Shown: positions 23,440-36,060 of the stretch, piece by piece
Numbering within the stretch: the first letter of the stretch is position 1
Layout of the letters: every line of letters begins with the position of its first letter
Assembly (NCBI RefSeq): GCF_002999335.1
Contig: NW_020312070.1
Coordinates: forward strand, 248,001-312,000
DNA length: 64,000 nt
Direction: 5' to 3'
DNA from: Cyclospora cayetanensis
Lineage: Eukaryota; Apicomplexa; Conoidasida; Eucoccidiorida; Eimeriidae
Program-made: the position numbers and the translations under genes
Notes under the pieces: model-generated
What the model was told of the DNA's origin: nothing
The model's database searches: none
The model's input: the letters and a program-made list of their open reading frames with translations, nothing else

Positions 23440-24070
23440 CAAACGCTTACGAGTTCGCGGACGTGCTAATGTATGACGAGCTGCCTGCCGGCTGGCCAGT
23501 TGCTGGTGCTCCGGCGCACCTTTACGAGATTATGCCCGGGTCAGACCCGTGCTCTTTTCCGCGGTATCGGAAGTTCCCACAGCGTAAAGAAGATAATGAG
23601 CACCAGGCGATGATTTCGCTTTAGAAAGGCAAATTTTAGGCATTGGCTGGTGTAGTTCAGGCTTTACCTAGTGTGACTACCGAAAAAGGACGGAAGGAAG
23701 CGCTTGTGCGCTCCATCTAGACCCCTGAGCAAGATATCTGTGAATCAGAAGGTACCAGTGTGGCATGCTTTTGGATTACTCAGCAACCTACACAAACCAA
23801 CGGTCTATTTGATATCTGACTCCACGAACGCCTTCATTGAATCCCCACTCGGTTGGATGACGGACAAACAACGGGAGTCCTTGATTGCACACGCAGAAGT
23901 AGGTATGTATATATGTCTTTCCAAAGTGTTAATGCCTTAGCTGAACAACATCGTCATATTACTTGGGATTTTTCGGAGCCTATCAGAAAGAGGTAGGCGG
24001 TTGTCTACATAGACGATGTTTGAGAATTCTGTCGAACTACTCGAGTACGTACAGCATCGACTGTAACAGC
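23440..24070 (+). mobile_element. Ty3/gypsy reverse transcriptase relic with YIDD motif
   Basis: The first frame reads FADVLMYDELPAG and YEIMPGSDPCSFPRYRKFPQ, the pre-RT leader of Ty3/gypsy pol (D-LP-x-G ... I-x-PG-x-x-P-x-x-x-x-YR). Next, DSTNAFIESPLGWMTDKQRE and LIAHAEVGMY match the palm (D-L-x-x-AFHQI ... TAF-x-x-x-x-G-x-YE-). At about 23,998 a frame reads AVVYIDDV, the catalytic YxDD box, followed one frame away by ENSVELLEYVQHRL. Frameshifts and stops separate the blocks. The relic runs directly into R1 sequence at about 24,100, so the RNase H and integrase part is deleted. Confidence 0.85.
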
Positions 24071-24109
24071 CCACCTAGGGTCTCTGTAGGAAGACACTTA
24101 ACTCAAGAG

Positions 24110-24260
24110 TCAATGCAAACTTAGTAGGATGCTACTGGGTGCTATTCCAAAATACCGACCTCTTTCCCCTGCCCGCGGACCTCAAAGGTCCCGACATGAG
24201 GGCAAAGGATCAGCTAGGGCGCGTGCAGCTGCAACACCTGAGCGCCCCAAGCATTTACTG
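24110..24260 (+). repeat. Dispersed repeat family R1, copy abutting RT relic
   Basis: Shares the core TTCCCCTGCCCGCGGACCTC and flanking AAACTTAGTAGGATG with 12,540-12,690. The GTAGGAAGACACT just upstream also occurs at 51,524. Its position right after truncated pol suggests LTR sequence joined by internal deletion. Confidence 0.6.
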
Positions 24261-24469
24261 CTAGCTGTGCATGGCATCCAGTTCACAGGTATGCAGGATT
24301 GCATCTTCTTGTATCAGGCTACCAATACTCTGCGGTAGGTACGATGCACGAACAGGCAAACCAAGTAGTCAAATCCTTGATATCCATTAGCTAGATATAG
24401 CTATTTTAGTAGAGCGTGCTCAATTGTAGCTTGGCTCGATACATCGTCACCTTTCATTTCACAACAAAC

Positions 24470-25720
24470 TTCTAAGCGCTCCGTACCTGTGTAGAACAGC
24501 TCAAGTGTTTCTGCACTATCGCCACTCTCCATACAGGCAAAAGTGCGAAGAAGTGCGAATTGGAAGCGAAAACCGTTGGCACAAATAGGTTAAAAGAAAT
24601 CGAAGGGAGGAAAGACTTACACACTATGCAGCAACGAACGAGGGACCAAAGCGACGTGACCACGGAGGCACGCTCGCTCACTGCCGTCAGAGAAATGCAA
24701 CGTGTGAGCCTCCTAATACAACAAAACAAAACAAATAGGATGTACAGAGCGAATTGAATTAGCTATTTGATGAAAAGTGTCTCTGGACCTCGTGCAAGGT
24801 CTGCGTTCCATTACAGGCAGTGCATGCAGTACACTTATTTTTAGTGCTCCGAAACAGGCACAAAGAAGATCATAGGCACTGCAAACCTAAGAGCGCCTTC
24901 GAAGAAATCTGAGTGTAGAGATTCCCCCATCAAATTCTATCCAGTTTTAGGAAACGCTGCTTCCCTGTTTACATTGTACTACAGGTAGATTGGCTTTCAT
25001 GTTTTGTTTCTCCGGTTGTCTCTCGAGAATGAGGAGACGTTTACGATCAGACTATCTAGTGGTGTGCGTTCAATGGAGAGGCCTAAAAGCTGGTGTCGAT
25101 TTCACAATGTGTCTCTCTTACAATCAGGTCCATGCACTGCTGAACGCCAAGTCCCATAAAGAGCTGATAGTGAAGGAGTATCACGTAAGCTATCAGAACC
25201 AAAGCTGTTTAAGCAGTACCCGTAGATGCATGCTGCAATTTTATTGAGAGCATGCGCTGGAGAAGGAAGATTACCAGAAAATGCGAGGTGTGGATCTATG
25301 GTGACTAGCGTTGTTAGTCACCCACAGCCGTAACTTCTCCCGCAGGACAAGAAAGCTCGCAAATGCTGCTGCTTCAACCAATGAGGTTGGCAGTTTCACC
25401 ATGCTGCCTCAGTAAGTCCCATGTAGTTTGTTTCCGGCGAAAATTACTGCTAAACTTTAGTGCATCTACAGCTCCCTGAGGATTCGCCGCCTCAATGCCA
25501 GTTGAGTGCCTGCGGAGGATAGTTCGCGAAAAAATCGTGGAGGTTGAAAGCTATTTGATGAAGCCAGTATTGATTGTTCTGTGGTAGCTAAAACTGCTAG
25601 GGAAAAAAAGAGTGTAAGAACAAGTGTTGACTCGTGTAAGGATAGCAAAAAGTCCTAACTACCTGGCCGCAAACACCCTTGTTTGGTCACTACATGTACC
25701 TCATAACCCTGCTATTCACA
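24470..25720 (+). repeat. Dispersed repeat family R2, longest copy
   Basis: The first part (24,486-24,900) aligns over about 400 bases with 33,200-33,610; shared pieces include CTGCACTATCGCCACTC, GGCACAAATAGGT and GTGTCTCT. The second part (25,190-25,490) aligns with 33,660-33,930, sharing GTCCCATGTAGTTTG. About 260 bases at 24,930-25,190 are absent from the 33 kb copy. The far end (25,665-25,720, CCGCAAACACCC ... ACCTCATAA) aligns with 49,183-49,240 of the 48 kb copy. No coding domain is seen. Confidence 0.65.
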
Positions 25721-27732
25721 AGAACCAATATCCAGGTTCATAATGTAAACCGGCGCGACGCTTTTCATCACTCCATACTTGCCTCTCTTGAGCTTTCTAC
25801 ACCAATTTTCGTCCACCAGCCAGTGGATTTCTGAAATTTTCCACTGCAACGGGCGAATGTTGAATCCCGCCCACCATTTTTAGCCTTGGGTCGGAGAGGA
25901 GCTCCTCATTGTAGACCAGGAATGCGGGAGAGCAACTGACCGACGAGCGTACTGTCCTGTTATATACCTGCTCAGCATCAGAACGACACTAGATCTACGA
26001 ACCAAAGTATTTGTCCACAGACAAGCTCTCCTTTGTCAGGAGCATAGGGATGATGCGCTCCGCATGTCCACACGCTTCAGGATGATTCGCAGTCGTCATA
26101 ATATGGTCACTGTGTGGATGGGTCGTGAAGCCATGTCAGACGGCATGAGCAAACTTCGGGTTTCTGCCCGTAATGCTACTCTTGAGTGATCTAGGCTCAT
26201 ACCAGAAACGAGTTAAAATAGTCTGATCAACCCTTTGGGCTGTTACAGAGATCGTGCAAGCTGGGAAATGAGCATATCCGCTGGGTTTGTCAAATAAGAC
26301 GTAGACAAGATTCTTACCCTTGACCCCCAGCAGTCCAACATCCACGTTTCTCATCAGATCAGTTCCAGTCCAATCAGGAGTATGAATGCCTTTAATTAGG
26401 CATTTTATAAGGGGCAATTAGCTGTAGCTTCAACAAATGCTCGATAGAAGTTCATTGTAAATCCTTCCCAAAGGCTCTTTCTTTACTCTATTCCTGCCCC
26501 TGGGGTTCGGGGAGGACCAGTAGCTAGGCTGCAAGTTGTTGAGCCTTTCAAGTTCACCTAATGCTCACGGCTAGCTGGACAAAGCATCGAGTAGATATGC
26601 ACACATCATTGATTCTTTTTGTATTGAAGTAACGCTGCACTGGAATAAATACGAGATGCCAACAAAAAAATAAGCGTTTATTCTTTCTACTTATTCCTTG
26701 TTGAAGACATCTGATTTAATAAAATGTGCAATAGTTGAACTCAGCCCACATGGGTAGATCCTTGATGTTTGGTCTAGCATATTTCGCAGGGCCTTTGCAT
26801 CATTTGCAGTTGCCTGGTGTACAGGAAGACCTAATGTTGGCCAGATCAAGCTGTTCCGTATTTGATGGCTTCCAGCTGACCCTTCAATGAATCACGCGTG
26901 TTTTACGAGATGCCGAGATACCTGTCGCACTTCGGCATTTTTGCACGTAAGGCTGCCAAGAGAATCAGTGAGAAGACATGAATAGCTAGAAAGAATAAAA
27001 TCGTATGCACAAGTTCCGGCTCAACAAAAGGTTACACTCACCAACATGGTAGGCGGGTGCCGGGTGCGGCTGCCGTTCGCAGATGCTACGAAGTTTGCAG
27101 GGATTTGTTTGAAACTGAAAAATATCTTCAAATCGGAAGACGTGCAAACACACTATGCCATTTAAAAACAAGGAGGAACAATTATAGCTGCAATATATCA
27201 CAGAACAATATGCAGTCTTTGTAACCTGCATTGTACAATTGTCTATCTGAATGTCCGATGGTCAGACGGGTCACTAATCCTAAGGCTGCCCACGCAGCAG
27301 CAATGTAGGATACCAGTTTCAAAGGTGTTGGGATTGCTTTAAGCTTGTATGAATATCACATATAGCTGGTATTTCATACACTCACGTTAAATTGGGCGAC
27401 TTCGGAGGTTGCAGGTTTGTGGCAAGGCGCTGGCCCTTGGGGGCGACGAACTCAGGCAACACAGGGGCAAAGGCGGGGTAACCTCTCTTCAAAGTCACCG
27501 AATGCTCTCTTTAAGTATTAAAGACAGCTAAGTACTTCCCAAAGTGCCATTGTATTGAGTATTTCAGTACTTGGTATTCAGTACACTGCGCTTCTCAGCG
27601 CCAGGTAAAGACCCAGGGAAGTGGCAGTCCACGCGACCTGCCGCCACCGCACCGGGAGCTTGTTGGATTTTTTGGTTGGGTTTCTCTCAGTTTGGTTGTA
27701 TTTTTTCAGTAGGTCCATACCTCTGCGTCGTA

Positions 27733-30700
27733 ATGAGGAGTTTCAGGTATATTCTGTGCTCTTTTGCGGCGTGTATGCTGCCCATCTTCTGCGGCGATGT
27801 CGCAAACGGGAGTGCAGTGCTGGGCAGTTTACTGCGTCCTTTTGACACCCTCAGTCTACATTCAGCGTTACACCCCTCGAGCTTGCTTAGTGGGGATCGT
27901 CGAGTGCCCGGAGCTGAAGTGCGTTCTTTCCTCCCGAAACCCGGAGACGTGAGTCTTTTGGACGCAACAAATACCGTAGAACTGCTTTCAACAATCAGAC
28001 AGCAACGCTCTTCACTACCAGATCATATTCAACCAAGGTCTACCAGCTTTTCAGGCAGGAAATTCACCATTGTCTCGGCTCTGTTTGGAGACGACGTGGC
28101 GGATCAGAAGCTGAGAGAAGGTTTTGGCCCGGTGAGCAAAACACACACTGCCCCTCAAAAAGGATCTTGCATAATTAGAGGCTCACAAGAGTAATCACGT
28201 CAGAGTACTACGCTGACACTCCCTAGAAGCGAGTATCTTTTCTTGTCCCTCTTCTCAGCCTGGGACAACCCACTTGGAGCAAGATACTCTGAAGCGGCGG
28301 ACTACCACAACGGAGTGGAAAGCGACAGATCCACGGCTCCGCAGCGTAAATGAGGCTTTAGGGCTACACGGCTATCCACCGCTGCCGTATGTGCCTGCTT
28401 TCCTTAAAGAAAAGGCCAATGCATCCCTCGGATCAGACCCTTTAGAGCAGCTGCTTGAGCACATCAACAGTGGGAAGGGTCTCCCGGAGACCGTCATTAA
28501 CGAATTCACTTCAGATGACTATAACTCGATCCGCACCACTTGGCGCCTTCCTTCCACAGTCTTACCCTCACCAAATAAGGGCCTCGCCAACAGTCCGTGG
28601 CCAATCCCCCACCGGAACAGCTCTGCGCAGGTATGTCGAGCATGCTGGTATCAAGGGGTGCCCTGGCTGTGATATGTGCACATATTGGATAGTCAAGGCC
28701 CAGATTCCGTTTGGCTAAAATGCATCATGAAAAAAGGAAATGCGAAAACTATTGCTATTGTTTCCGTAGGCTAGCACCACCCTGGCAGGTCCTGATGGGA
28801 GCCATCGTCTGAGTCACAACTTTTTGAATCAGGCTATGGTAATATCAAATCCAATAACGCTATTCTATACGCCAGACGAAAAATATCTCTGGGGTAGCAG
28901 CTGGACTACCATTTTCAAAGTAGCACGCACAAAGACCTCACTGTCAATTGTGGGCTTTGTGCCAAAGTCAGTAGAGACCATCCTAGGAGACAAATTCCAC
29001 GGAGCCTATGCGCTCCTCACACAAGAAGTAAGTGGGCAAATTTAAGCATGGTCAATGTCAGAATAAAAGCACTCAGGTTAATAGCTCACAAAGGAAAGAG
29101 GGAGCATGTGCAAAAGAATGGAGAGGATCTTACTGGCTCATGTGCTAATGCATAGGTTGCTCTGATTACCGAAAGCCACTAGGAGGGCTCTTCGTAATCC
29201 TTGTACTAGGACTGTGGCATAGCGGCAATGCGAAAAGATTGCTTTACTGTCAAACGATTTTAGCTGCTGTTTCTGCGCAGGAGGTTTTCGTCGTTTCGAC
29301 TGGCAAACGTTTGGAAGCATACTACGACGTGCCAGGCTCCAATGGACAAAAAATCATGGTACACCCCGAGGCTTTTACCCTGAAAGAGGGACTCCAAAAT
29401 CTTGGAGCAGAAGCACCTCGGTCTCAAGAAGTTTTCCGTGCCCTGTGCATGACTCACGACGGCCACATTGCTTGGGTAACCAAGGCACTTGGCATATCTG
29501 AACTGCACGTACCCCCGCTTACATGGCTACCGCGTGTGCCCAACCTATTGAGAACGTCTGGAATTCTCCTAATATTATAAAATACCGGTATCATCGAATT
29601 AAATGGCGTAAACAATGCTTATACAAGCTCATGGACCAAAATGGTTTTGTGCACTTTTCCAGAAAAGGAATATGGAATGTTTGGGTCAAAGGTTACTTTA
29701 CGTGATTTTGCTGGTGTTTTACGCATAAGTCTCGACGCGATTGAGAGCACTACTGTCGCCATGCCAGTTGAACGCATGCGCAGTTACACACTAAAGCATC
29801 TTGTGCTCATATCATCTAATACAGCTAAATTATAGTAGTTTGAGTGTGTCTAAGCTATTAAGTGCGGCACCCTTTCTCTATCGTTATCGTACAGGTCACC
29901 AACGTTGGTCGTATGGGCATTTTGAGCCGCGACGTGAAGAATGGCGGTTTCCGCAATGCTTTGGCCACTCTGATGTTAGGCTCGGCAAAACAAGCGAGAT
30001 CGCCTGCAAAGACAGATAAGACAATAACCCCTGATGGTATATCAGGTTCATCCGATGTCCCTGAAGTTGAAGCAGAGGATCTCGACGTGTCAAACAATAT
30101 TGCGTGCGATAACAAGGGTGGAATATATGTGGTATCTTCCAAATACATGCACAAGGCCGTATGGGATGGAGAGAAGCTTACTGTGTCATGGGAAGAACCA
30201 TACGATCTTGAACCTGCATTGGGAGGGACAGCCCCCGTGCGCCTTGGGGAAGGTTCCGGCAGTACTCCAACCCTCATGGGCACGGAAGATCGTCAATTTG
30301 TGGTCATCACGGACAGCTCAAAGCTGATGAACCTGGTAGTACTGGATGCACAAACGGGAAAGGTACATGCCAGGCATCCAGTTACCTTCGGAGATCCAGC
30401 AGCTAAAGAAACTTCGAGTGAGCAGTCCGTGCTAGTTCATGGTTGGCGCATGGCCGTTGTTAACAATCAGCCCACTGAGGAGGCAAAGATGTCTACCAGC
30501 TTCTTGCAGTACCTTGGAAGCCCCAATAGCTTTCTATCAGGACTGAAGTCAGCGGGAATTCAGTTGCCTCTACTTAATGAAACAATTGCCTCGGCTCTTC
30601 CAGTCATTGTGGGGGATGCGCCCAAGGGCGTAGAGCAATTCGAGTTTGACCCAGACACCAAAGTAATTCGCACCACCTGGGTTAACAAGAAAATCTCCAT

Positions 30701-30962
30701 TCCTAATGGCATTCCAACTATGAGTGCAAAGTCACAGCTGATGTATGGCGTGGGCAAGCGCTGCCCTCTCGGGGGAGATGCAGCACCCCTTCGAGGCATG
30801 TGGACTCTCGAGGCGCTCGACTGGTGGACCGGTAAGAGTAAGTTTCATTACAACATTGGGGCGGGGCCCATGAGCAACTCTGTTTATGCGGCAACGCAAA
30901 TTGGCCCAAACGAAATTATCACGGGAACTGCAGGGGGTATCGTGCGCATCCTAGAGGATTGA
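27733..30962 (+). CDS. Secreted or membrane-targeted beta-propeller-like protein, resembles bacterial family
   Basis: Five exons, all joined in phase 0: 27,733-28,131; 28,259-28,630; 28,770-29,027; 29,281-29,475; 29,895-30,962. The total is 763 residues. The start MRSFRYILCSFAACMLPIF is a probable signal peptide or anchor. The body has short blade-like strands with Trp-Asp-Gly and Asp-Gly turns. Distinctive blocks are THDGHIAWVTNVGRMGILSR across the exon 4/5 join, IACDNKGGIYVVSSKYMHK, GSGSTPTLMG, FVVITDSSKLMNL, SIPNGIPTMSAKSQLMYG, WTLEALDWWTGKS and NSVYAATQIGPNEIITGTAG. From memory of sequence families this resembles uncharacterised secreted bacterial propeller proteins; I cannot name the family. 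The 419-base fourth intron reads open for a while in frame, which could mislead gene finders. No function is inferred. Confidence 0.82.
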
Positions 30963-33189
30963 AAGTTCCTTTTATACAGCCTCACAAAGATCAGAAAATG
31001 CGAGCAAATCACCGAGCTGGATGTTGTGTCTCTCAATACGCAAGCGAGTTTTGGGAAAGGCTGCTAATATTTCATATTTCAGATGTCTGATTGTCGCTCC
31101 AAGTCCTCCGTTGTTTAGCGGTGCCTGGGGCATTAGAATGCGGCACGTATGCTGCAGTGCGCCTTTCGGATGGTACTCTGATAGCACCACCATGCAGTGC
31201 CTCATGGACCAAGTGGCCCAGTAATGTGGAAGCACCCCAGATGAACATTGTAAACCAGGTTCCTACAGAGCAGCACTGACGGATTAGATCTAGAAGGGAT
31301 TTCTAACGAATTTACTAGATTTAATGCGGACGGGATTGCCGTTCCTTGCGAAAGGGATGATACACGACAGAAAGAAGTGGAGCTTCTGCAGCAGGGCCAT
31401 GACTGCCCAACAAACAGCACTTTCGACGCAAGTAGGATGAAATAGGACGGAATGTTCGCCAATGTTCACTATGAGCTTTTCGCAAGTTTTATGGAAGGGC
31501 ACGCTACAGTCAGTTTTCCTTCTCTGGTGTTACCAAAACCTTCTCTTTTGATCAGACAGGATTCGGAATTTCTGCCTGTGAGTGGGTAGGCCGGATACTC
31601 TCGCTTACAGATACGACGCGGCGCTGCGACGTCGAAATTACACAAGAAACGGGTGGACAGATGGTAGTGGACTGTTCATGCATATGCCTTCCGTGCAGTA
31701 TAATTCAGCCAACAGCTCAAAGCTGCTTTCTTCCACTTCAGTCTACATTGGCGGCCACTATGAACGAACATCCCTTGGCGAACAGAGGTAATTCAAAAGG
31801 CTCGCAAGTACCGTATGCAGTGTGATGAAAACACACTTGTCGGCTAACCGGCTAGGAGATGGGAGCCAAGCCATTCCGCCGCCCCATGACTAGCAGAGGT
31901 ACAGGTAAACAGACAACGGAGTCGCCAGCTAAGCGTGGCAACTAAAATACCTTAACGCCTTAAAAACAGCCCTCCTCATATGTCAGTAAAAGTCCAATGC
32001 TGGTCGCAAATGGTACATCGATTGAAATAGATAGCACAGAAGAACTCTAGAGCAATTCAATTTCATTTTAAAGACTCATACACCACCAAGAGTAATGTCT
32101 GCTAACGTCGCTACCAGAGGTCGCGAAAAGTCGTACCTTTGGTAAGTTGCCTTGCTAATCTTGTCTGGAAACAGCATACATGCACCAACGGCGAGCGAGG
32201 GGTTGAGCAGGCACATTTCTAGCTGCAGTGAACACGAAGCACTTCATACTAAAAGTTGCACGAAGCGAGCGTATCTGCAATCTTGTACTGCTCAGATCTG
32301 GTCGAGATCTTGACGTAGCACACCAGTTGCCCCCAAACACTAGAGAGTTCCTCCCAATGCACCTTTCAAATGTCCGAAGTAATTTCAATAGCGATGTGGT
32401 CGCACTTAGCAATATCTGAGGACCAAACGACAGAGCCTCATATTACAACCTCGGGCCTCGATGTGCTCTGAGTTATGGCATTAGACGAGCTCTTGCCTGT
32501 AAATGTCGATATGCCGCAAATGACTGCATTTTCAGGTCGTGTGGCTTGAACTCTATATGACACTTCGTGTCCCAGCCACTTACATGCTCTAAATGTTTAA
32601 ATCAGCCGTGGTTTTTAACGACTTTGGCGTAGACCATGCCTCCTGAGTCCTTTGGATTTTGGTGTGGACACGCCTGAGAAGTATTCCGAGCAAGCATCTT
32701 AGCTCACAGAGTGACTAAGGCGCATCGCCTTGACTGCCCGCATCGTTTAGATTTAACCGTGCCACGCTCATTGTATTCCTCCATCTAAAGTTCACACAAG
32801 CATATTCGTGGCTTCAGACTCGATGCACATTCTACAGAAAGTTATTGAATCCCTTCTAAAAAGGCTCCCAGTTTTCCCTGCCTATGCACCTCAGTACTCC
32901 GATACGAGGGTAGAAAGCATGCGATTTGCTGCACCCTATAAGCACTCTGTGCATTCATGACGAGTTTCCACGAACTACTAGTTTACGGACACAACAGTTT
33001 TACTTTTTATATTACTGATTGCGTCGTTCAATGAAGTAGATGTACAAAGAGACAAGGCATTAGTGAAAAGTTCATCGTTCCATTGTCATATCTAACCTGT
33101 GCAGTCGCAAATACATACGCATGGCAATCTGTGCTTGATTCACCTAGTAGTCCGCCCCCGAATTCAGAACAAGTGCCCTAATGCTGCGT

Positions 33190-33930
33190 ACCTGTACGCC
33201 GAGACCAACTGTGAGCACAACAGCTCAAGTGCTTCTGCACTATCGCCACTCCCAACGCAAGCAAAAACGCGAAGAAGTGCAAGTCGGAAGCGAAATGCTG
33301 GCACAAATAGGTAAAGAGATTTGAAAGTGGAAAGGCTTACACACCATGCAACAACGAACGAAGAGTTTAAGCGACACGACCACGGAGACACGCTCGATCA
33401 CTGTTGTCAAATAACTGCAATACGTGGGCCTCCTGCCATAAGAAAACAGATGGCGAATAAAATACGTATAGCTAGCTGGTTTATATACTTGTTGAATAGT
33501 GTCTCTTGGCCTCAAAGGGCGAGGTCTGCATTCAAGCACAGCATGAAGCACAGTTGTTTTAATGCTCGGAAACAGTCACATGAAAGATTTTAGGGCCTGC
33601 AAGCCTGGAAGCGCTTTCAAAGAAATATGACTTTACAGAATAGCTTAGCAATAATAACCAAGCCTGCTCGAGCAGTGCCCGTAGATTTAGGCGCAATTCC
33701 ATGGAGAGAATTTGCTGAGGAAGAAAGGCCACCAAGCACCGCGAGAACTGGAATCCATGGCCACTAGCTTTAACCACCCAGAGCCCTAATTCTTCCGCAG
33801 GGCAACAAAGCTTGCAACGGTTACACATTCAGCCAGTGCTCACCACGTTTGCTGAGAAAGTCCCATGTAGTTTGTATTCGGTGACAATTAGTCCTAAAAG
33901 TTGCTGACCTTGCTGGGGATTCGTTCAATA
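33190..33930 (+). repeat. Dispersed repeat family R2, copy
   Basis: Aligns in two blocks with 24,486-24,900 and 25,190-25,490. The middle 260 bases of the longer copy are missing. It shares AACAGCTCAAGTG, CTTCTGCACTATCGCCACTC and AGTCCCATGTAGTTTGT. Confidence 0.7.
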
Positions 33931-35859
33931 TTCTCCCTAATAAAGTAGTGCAGATACTGTCCACTCCGGTGAACAACTCAAGGGCTTTGCAAACTCTGCA
34001 AACCTTTTGTGAGGTGAATTAGAGCCTGACTGTTGGTCTGGAAAGTGCAGTGACACCCATTTAAACAGTGCCGGCTTCGCTCATTCCCCGGCACACTGCA
34101 CATGTACCCGTTTCTCGCACTGGATGCTGCTGCTTAGTTTTAGTGAAGCAATAAAAACAGTCAGCAATAAATACATGCTTTGAAAGATTTGTAGCCTCTT
34201 GGGTGAAATTGGCACCCTCAACTCTGTCTACAGCATCGATTCTGAATAATAACTAATTCTAACATTGGGACAACACGAGTACAGGAGGAGTTGTTAGGCT
34301 GTTGAATGGTGTCCTTGCTGCGGCATCGCCCTCCATTACCCAAATCACCTACTGGTTTCTCAACAGTACAACAGTAGAATGAGGGAGGCACCGAGCCACT
34401 CAACAAAACTTCGCTGATATGATGCAGGGCTAAAGAACATTGCAACGTTTTTGCGAATGTGTAAAAGCCACACCTTGATTGCTTCAATTTGTGTCGAATC
34501 TGGATCAACGCATGCAGGAAGAACACGAAATCCTAAATCGCAATTGTTCTCACAAATTACAAACACTTGCATGCCTTTACTTGCCACTGCTTGTCCCGCA
34601 TCGGATGAGGCAAAGGTCATGGGTGTAGTAAGTGCTCTTTGGCGGTGTGAATGAATTCCAAAGTGACGTTTGTGTAGGCAGCTGTTTGGCTTTCCTTAAT
34701 CGCTCGTAGAACTCCCGACTAATGTGCCGTTGCAGCTCAACCGGAGTATCAACAAGTCCTGACAGCATGCAGTTGTGCCGTGAAAAAACATTTTTGTGCA
34801 TGAAGTACGGGTGAAGGGGATTAATGAAGTGTCTTTGAAGTCAAATGTCGACTAGACTGGTTTTCCGTCTGAGTTGCCATTATGAAGTATCGGGAAGTTC
34901 TACTTCAGAGGGATGCTGCTCAGTGGCGTAGAAGTAACTCCCATGTCCCACGCTACGTCTTTCAAAGACCAAAACCGGACTACGCCCCCCCAATTCTCGT
35001 GAATTTCTGCAGTCTCCCTTTGCCTGCTAATCATTCGCCTGCCATTAAAGATTTTTCATGCTGAGGACACCTCTGATATGGCGGAACACATCTTGAAGCT
35101 CTGCCGGTGTTTAGCGTAATACGGTGCGCCGCCCGATTGCTAAGCGGCCAGCTTGTCCCATAATCATTGTTTACAACACAAATAGCTGTTTGTTTATGCT
35201 TTTGTATACCTGCTCTTTCTCTACTGATCACATACCATAGCATCCTAATAAAGAACTGCATACAGTGCACAACAAGATGAGTATTCACAACTGTCTTCCC
35301 TTGCTGCACTATTGAGCCAGTGGTATGAAAGCTGTATCAAGTTATTGGGGTGCCAAACCTACCCTGCTTGAAATATGTGGAATCCGCATTGTCAGGGGAA
35401 CCACGAGTTGGTTCTTCCTAGCGTGCTGGCGCCCTGAAATCTGCAGCTGGGTATTGTAGACGCATGCACGCCTTCCATGAGATCACCCATGGCATACCTA
35501 AGATTACATTGTGGTGCACAAATTCATCACGGAAGTTACGAACCATGCTGCTAAAACACTATTTTGACCAGTCATAGCAGGAAACTGCCAGCCTTCCCAA
35601 TCTTTACGCTCTCCCGCCCCTCAGCGAGCCCGAGTCTTTAGGACAGCCCGACAAGTGAATTCGCAGAGTGCACTCCCGTCTGTTCATATCACCGATCATC
35701 TTCACAATTAACATCGAGTAACCCTGGCAATCTTGGTGATTGCTTTTAACCTGTGTCAGCGCAGTATTGACACGTGGTGGGACTCCATCCCCGCTTCTAC
35801 TATGAATGTCCCCCTTCATTGCACCGCAGCCTGCGTGGAAGACTTTCCGTTTCCCCGAT

Positions 35860-36060
35860 GCGTCTTTATGCTTACCAAGTAGCGTTTCGCAAACCAGAAG
35901 GGCTTCTAGAGAGCCTCCGGATGTGCACTCTGCCGGGGCCATTTGTCCGCCACTCCGAAGCAGCATAGCTCGCTTTCCAGCCCGCTTCCGCTGGGCCCAG
36001 TCCCGTTGTTCGTTCTTTCCAATTTTTCGCGCACCCCGATTTTGAATTATGGGACTCAGT
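35860..36060 (+). mobile_element. Ty3/gypsy RT-RNase H junction relic
   Basis: One frame reads ARFRWAQSRCSFFPIFRAP, which aligns with FRWAQSRRSMSL at 49.74 kb and with the Ty3/gypsy pattern F-x-W-x-PE-x-x-x-AF before RNase H. The DNA also aligns (CTTCCGCTGGGCCCAGTCCCG here, CTTCCGGTGGGCCCAGTCTCG there). Downstream both share a GGCTGTGGG/GGCTGTAGG ... GACAC block (36,155-36,190 and 49,908-49,942). Confidence 0.6.

Larger units (their letters stand above)
22650..27732. other. Repeat-poor, gene-free segment with RT relic and dispersed repeats
   Basis: No credible multi-exon gene is visible. It contains the RT relic at 23,440-24,070, R1 at 24,110-24,260 and R2 at 24,470-25,720. A 91-codon frame at 23,067-23,342 begins with a hydrophobic leader (ASWFLILFPSSLHA) but has no recognisable body and lies directly beside the RT relic; I do not call it a gene. 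25,800-27,570 shows nothing identifiable except presumed promoter DNA of the gene at 27,733. Confidence 0.65.

Noticed and set aside
29476..29835. Open reading continuing past the fourth exon of the beta-propeller gene (NTGIIELNGVNNAY after an in-frame TAA)
   Set aside because: The GG|GTAACC donor and the acceptor before 29,895 restore HIAWVTNVGRMG exactly in phase, so this is intron sequence.
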